From contig NEEC01000101.1 in the NCBI GenBank assembly GCA_002189035.1, forward strand, positions 1 through 64,000: a stretch of 64,000 nucleotides of DNA. Direction: 5' to 3'. Below, in pieces: positions 60,191-64,000 of the stretch; position 1 is the first letter of the stretch, and each line of letters opens with the position of its first letter. Under the pieces are notes generated by a model. It was not told where the DNA came from and did not search any database. It saw nothing but the letters and a program-made list of their open reading frames with translations. The stretch comes from Utricularia gibba. Its lineage: Eukaryota; Streptophyta; Magnoliopsida; Lamiales; Lentibulariaceae. The position numbers and the translations under genes were made by a program.

Positions 60191-62369
60191 GTCATGCATT
60201 TATCAACGTTGGGTTTTCGGCGGCTGCCTAAATGGTTTTTCAAGCAACAGCTTGCCGTTTTAAGGCGGGTGCTGTCGTTGGCAGCTTTGTAAGGGCCCAA
60301 GGTTTGGTCTGGCTCCTGAGCCCAATCGGGTCCTACTCGATGAAAATCGTGATGCATTTAATGAAGTTAGGATGTCATGAGCGCCCCAAATGGTTTTCTC
60401 AACAACCTGATTTATATTTGACGAGGTGCTCTAGGCTGGCACTAGTATCGAGCAAATGGTCGAGTCGCGCTCTGGCCCATAGTCATTTGTAGCCCGGCCA
60501 AAAAAGTGATGCATTTATTAACGTTGGGTTTTCGGCGGCTGCCTACATGCTTTTTCAAGGAAAAGTTGTCGTTTTTTGGCGGGTGCTGTTGTTGGGAACT
60601 TCGTCCGGACCCAAGGTTCGGTCTGACTTCACAGCACAATAAGGTCCCATTCGACGAAAATCGTGATACCTTTATTGCTGTTAGGATCTCATGATTACCC
60701 CAAATGCTTTTTTCAACAGCATGCTATACACTTGAGAAGGCGCTTTTGTGGGTCACCGAGATCGGCCCGGAATTCGGGTCGAGCTCGGGCCCAAAGTCAG
60801 CTGTAGCCCGATAAAAGAAGTGATGCATTTATTAACGTTGGGTTGTCGGCGGCTGCCCACATGGTTTTTCAAGCAACAGCTTGCCGTTTTAAGGCGGGTG
60901 CTGTCGTTGGCAGCTTTGTAAGGGCCCAAGGTTTGGTCTGGCTCCTGAGCCCAATCGGGTCCTACTCGATGAAAATCGTGATGCATTTAATGAAGTTAGG
61001 ATGTCATGAGCGCCCAAATGGTTTTCTCAACAACCTGATTTTTATTGACGAGGTGCTTTAGCTGGCTCTAGTATCGAGCAAATGGTCGAGTCGCGCTCTG
61101 GCCCATAGTCATTTTTAGCCCGGCAAAAAAGTGATGCATTTATTAACGTTGGGTTTTCGGCGGCTGCCTACATGCTTTTTCAAGGAAAAGTTGTCGTTTT
61201 TTGGCGGGTGCTGTTGTTGGGAACTTCGTCCGGACCCAAGGTTCGGTCTGACTTCACAGCACAATAAGGTCCCATTCGACGAAAATCGTGATACCTTTAT
61301 TGAAGTTAGGATCTCATGATTACCCCAAATGCTTTTTTCAACAGCATGCTATACACTTGAGAAGGCGCTTTTGTGGGTCACCGAGATCGGCCCGGAATTC
61401 GGGTCGAGCTCGGGCCCAAAGTCAGCTGTAGCCCGAAAAGAAGTGATGCATTTATTAACGTTGGGTTGTCGGCGGCTGCCCACATGGTTTTTCAAGCAAC
61501 AGCTTGCCGTTTTAAGGCGGGTGCTGTCGTTGGCAGCTTTGTAAGGGCCCAAGGTTGGTCTGGCTCCTGAGCCCAATCGGGTCCTACTCGATGAAAATCG
61601 TGATGCATTTAATGAAGTTAGGATGTCATGAGCGCCCCAAATGGTTTTCTCAACAACCTGATTTATATTTGACGAGGTGCTCTAGGCTGGCACTAGTATC
61701 GAGCAAATGGTCGAGTCGCGCTCTGGCCCATAGTCATTTGTAGCCTGGCAAAAAAGCGATGCATTTATTAACGTTGGGTTTTCGGCGGCTGCCTACATGC
61801 TTTTTCAAGGAAAAGTTGTCGTTTTTTGGCGGGTGCTGTTGTTGGGAACTTCGTCCGGACCCAAGGTTCGGTCTGACTTCACAGCACAATAAGGTCCCAT
61901 TCGACGAAAATCGTGATACCTTTATTGAAGTTAGGATCTCATGACCGCCCCAAATGCTTTTTTCAACAGCATGCTTTAAACTTGAGAAGGCGCTTTTGTG
62001 GGTCACCGAGATCGGGCCGGAATTCAGGTCGGGCTTGGGGACAAAGTCAGCTGTAGCCCGTCAAAAGAAGTGATGCATTTATTAACGTTGGGTTGTCGGC
62101 GGCTGCCCACATTTTCAAGCAACACTTGCCGTTTTAAGGCGGTGCTGTCGTTGGCAGCTTTGTAAGGGCCCAAGGTTCGGCTCCTGAGCCCAATGGGTCC
62201 TACTCGATGAAAATCGTGATGCATTTGCTTTTGTTAGGATGTCATGAGAACCCCAATGGGTTTTCTCCACACTCTACTTTATATTTGAGAAGGCGCTCTC
62301 GGGGTTTTGGGATTGGGCCAGAGGTCGGGTCGGGCTCACGCCCATAGTCAGTTGTAGCCCGGAAAATAA
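60191..62369 (+). repeat. HOR 41, 14-mer (n=2)
   Basis: 2179 bp. B2 tags gctgtt, then gaagtt. The first B3 has atttttattgacg and tttagctggctctag (61039-61076), the same altered words as in HOR 2 at the opposite end of the window. A5 is shortened. Confidence 0.95.
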
Positions 62370-63928
62370 GTCATGCATTTATCAACGTTGGGTTTTCGGC
62401 GGCTGCCTAAATGGTTTTTCAAGCAACAGCTTGCCGTTTTAAGGCGGGTGCTGTCGTTGGCAGCTTTGTAAGGGCCCAAGGTTTGGTCTGGCTCCTGAGC
62501 CCAATCGGGTCCTACTCGATGAAAATCGTGATGCATTTAATGAAGTTAGGATGTCATGAGCGCCCCAAATGGTTTTCTCAACAACCTGATTTATATTTGA
62601 CGAGGTGCTCTAGGCTGGCACTAGTATCGAGCAAATGGTCGAGTCGCGCTCTGGCCCATAGTCATTTGTAGCCCGGCCAAAAAAGTGATGCATTTATTAA
62701 CGTTGGGTTTTCGGCGGCTGCCTACATGCTTTTTCAAGGAAAAGTTGTCGTTTTTTGGCGGGTGCTGTTGTTGGGAACTTCGTCCGGACCCAAGGTTCGG
62801 TCTGACTTCACAGCACAATAGGTCCCATTCGACGAAAATCGTGATACCTTTATTGCTGTTAGGATCTCATGATTACCCCAAATGCTTTTTTCAACAGCAT
62901 GCTATACACTTGAGAAGGCGCTTTTGTGGGTCACCGAGATCGGCCGGAATTCGGGTCGAGCTCGGGCCCAAAGTCAGCTGTAGCCCGATAAAAGAAGTGA
63001 TGCATTTATTAACGTTGGGTTGTCGGCGGCTGCCCACATGGTTTTTCAAGCAACAGCTTGCCGTTTTAAGGCGGGTGCTGTCGTTGGCAGCTTTGTAAGG
63101 GCCCAAGGTTGGTCTGGCTCCTGAGCCCAATCGGGTCCTACTCGATGAAAATCGTGATGCATTTAATGAAGTTAGGATGTCATGAGCGCCCCAAATGGTT
63201 TTCTCAACAACCTGATTTATATTTGACGAGGTGCTCTAGGCTGGCACTAGTATCGAGCAAATGGTCGAGTCGCGCTCTGGCCCATAGTCATTTGTAGCCC
63301 GGCCAAAAAAGTGATGCATTTATTAACGTTGGGTTTTCGGCGGCTGCCTACATGCTTTTTCAAGGAAAAGTTGTCGTTTTTTGGCGGGTGCTGTTGTTGG
63401 GAACTTCGTCCGGACCCAAGGTTCGGTCTGACTTCACAGCACAATAAGGTCCCATTCGACGAAAATCGTGATACCTTTATTGAAGTTAGGATCTCATGAC
63501 CGCCCCAAATGCTTTTTTCAACAGCATGCTTTAAACTTGAGAAGGCGCTTTTGTGGGTCACCGAGATCGGGCCGGAATTCAGGTCGGGCTTGGGGACAAA
63601 GTCAGCTGTAGCCCGTCAAAAGAAGTGATGCATTTATTAACGTTGGGTTGTCGGCGGCTGCCCACATTTTCAAGCAACAGCTTGCCGTTTTAAGGCGGGT
63701 GCTGTCGTTGGCAGCTTTGTAAGGGCCCAAGGTTCGGCTCCTGAGCCCAATCGGGTCCTACTCGATGAAAATCGTGATGCATTTGCTTTTGTTAGGATGT
63801 CATGAGAACCCCAATGGGTTTTCTCCACACTCTACTTTATATTTGAGAAGGCGCTCTCGGGGGGTTTTGGATTGGGCCAGAGGTCGGGTCGGGCTCACGC
63901 CCATAGTCAGTTGTAGCCCGGAAAATAA
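62370..63928 (+). repeat. HOR 42, 10-mer (n=1)
   Basis: 1559 bp. Flank haplotype throughout: A2/A4 caaggaaaag, A5 ttcggctcctg (63733-63742), B5 ttttgg. A2 has cacaataggtcc, one base short, as in HOR 1. Confidence 0.95.
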
Positions 63929-64000
63929 GTCATGCATTTATCAACGTTGGGTTTTCGGCGGCTGCCTAAATGGTTTTTCAAGCAACAGCTTGCCGTTTTA
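63929..64000 (+). repeat. Partial HOR: start of an A1 monomer
   Basis: 72 bp of A1 (gtcatgcatttatcaacg onward) cut by the window end, so the array continues to the right. Confidence 0.95.

Larger units (their letters stand above)
1..64000. repeat. Satellite DNA array with higher-order repeat structure, spans whole window
   Basis: Seen directly: a monomer of about 155 bp repeats head to tail from the first to the last base, always in the same orientation. Class A and class B monomers alternate, and ten recognisable monomer types recur in fixed order. Complete HOR copies measure about 0.9, 1.56, 2.15 or 2.7 kb, differing by steps of about 629 bp. No stretch over 300 bases lacks the repeat, and there is no transposon, rRNA, tRNA or unique gene. 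Known of such arrays: homogenised HORs free of insertions are typical of centromeric and pericentromeric satellites in plants and animals. Inference: this is an active or recent centromere-type array; the sequence alone cannot prove CENH3/CENP-A occupancy. The family was not recognised. Confidence 0.97.

Noticed and set aside
1-64000. CRISPR array or bacterial repeat locus.
   Set aside because: There are no unique spacers; every part of the ~155-bp unit is itself repeated, and no cas-like gene exists.
1-64000. Tandem rDNA, 5S or tRNA gene cluster.
   Set aside because: No rRNA, 5S or tRNA consensus (such as A/B boxes in the right arrangement with a cloverleaf) was recognised in any monomer.
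1-64000. Gene for a protein with internal repeats, or a polymorphic exon array.
   Set aside because: Unit lengths are not kept in multiples of three between copies, indels are free to shift the frame, and no frame stays open through a whole HOR.
1-64000. Inverted block or orientation switch inside the array.
   Set aside because: All 43 A1 start boxes and all monomers followed by eye lie in the same orientation.

Overview
The whole 64-kb window is one uninterrupted tandem satellite array with no gene. I see no RNA gene, transposon, inversion or unique-sequence island in it; every base can be assigned to the same repeat family, and all copies run in the same direction. The basic monomer is about 150-158 bp. 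Two diverged monomer classes, A and B, alternate strictly and form dimers of about 310-315 bp. Most A and B monomers start with the same 12-base box (gtgatgcattta). Five dimer types (A1B1 to A5B5) form a higher-order repeat (HOR).

The HOR obeys a simple formula: A1-B1-(A2-B2-A3-B3)n-A4-B4-A5-B5. The inner four-monomer module is about 629 bp, and n varies from 0 to 3. I count 42 complete HOR copies plus a partial copy at each end. Eight are 6-mers (n=0, about 0.9 kb), twenty-nine are 10-mers (n=1, about 1.56 kb), four are 14-mers (n=2, about 2.15 kb) and one is an 18-mer (n=3, 2.7 kb). That is 412 monomers averaging about 155 bp. The unit start (phase) is my arbitrary choice: the first base of the A1 box.

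Region by region: 0-12.3 kb holds a mixture of long HORs (10-, 14- and 18-mers) with a flank haplotype. 12.3-19.4 kb is dominated by 6-mers. 19.4-35.8 kb is mostly regular 10-mers with one 6-mer and a deletion-rich stretch at 28.4-30.2 kb. 35.8-44.5 kb is mosaic, with flank-type variants returning. 44.5-55.5 kb is a very regular 10-mer block. 55.5-64 kb returns to the flank haplotype and includes another 14-mer. Several markers shared by the two ends but absent from the middle suggest that newer HORs expanded inside an older array.

Organism: this is eukaryotic satellite DNA. Monomer length, dimeric and higher-order organisation, one-way orientation and lack of inserted elements fit a centromeric or pericentromeric array. 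I do not recognise the monomer as a named family, so I cannot give a species; a plant is plausible from the ~155-bp monomer size but not shown. One A3 monomer is about 52% GC by hand count with about eight CpG, so CpG is not strongly depleted. The many short open frames on both strands are by-products of the repeat. If the array has a role it is structural (chromatin or kinetochore foundation), which is inference.
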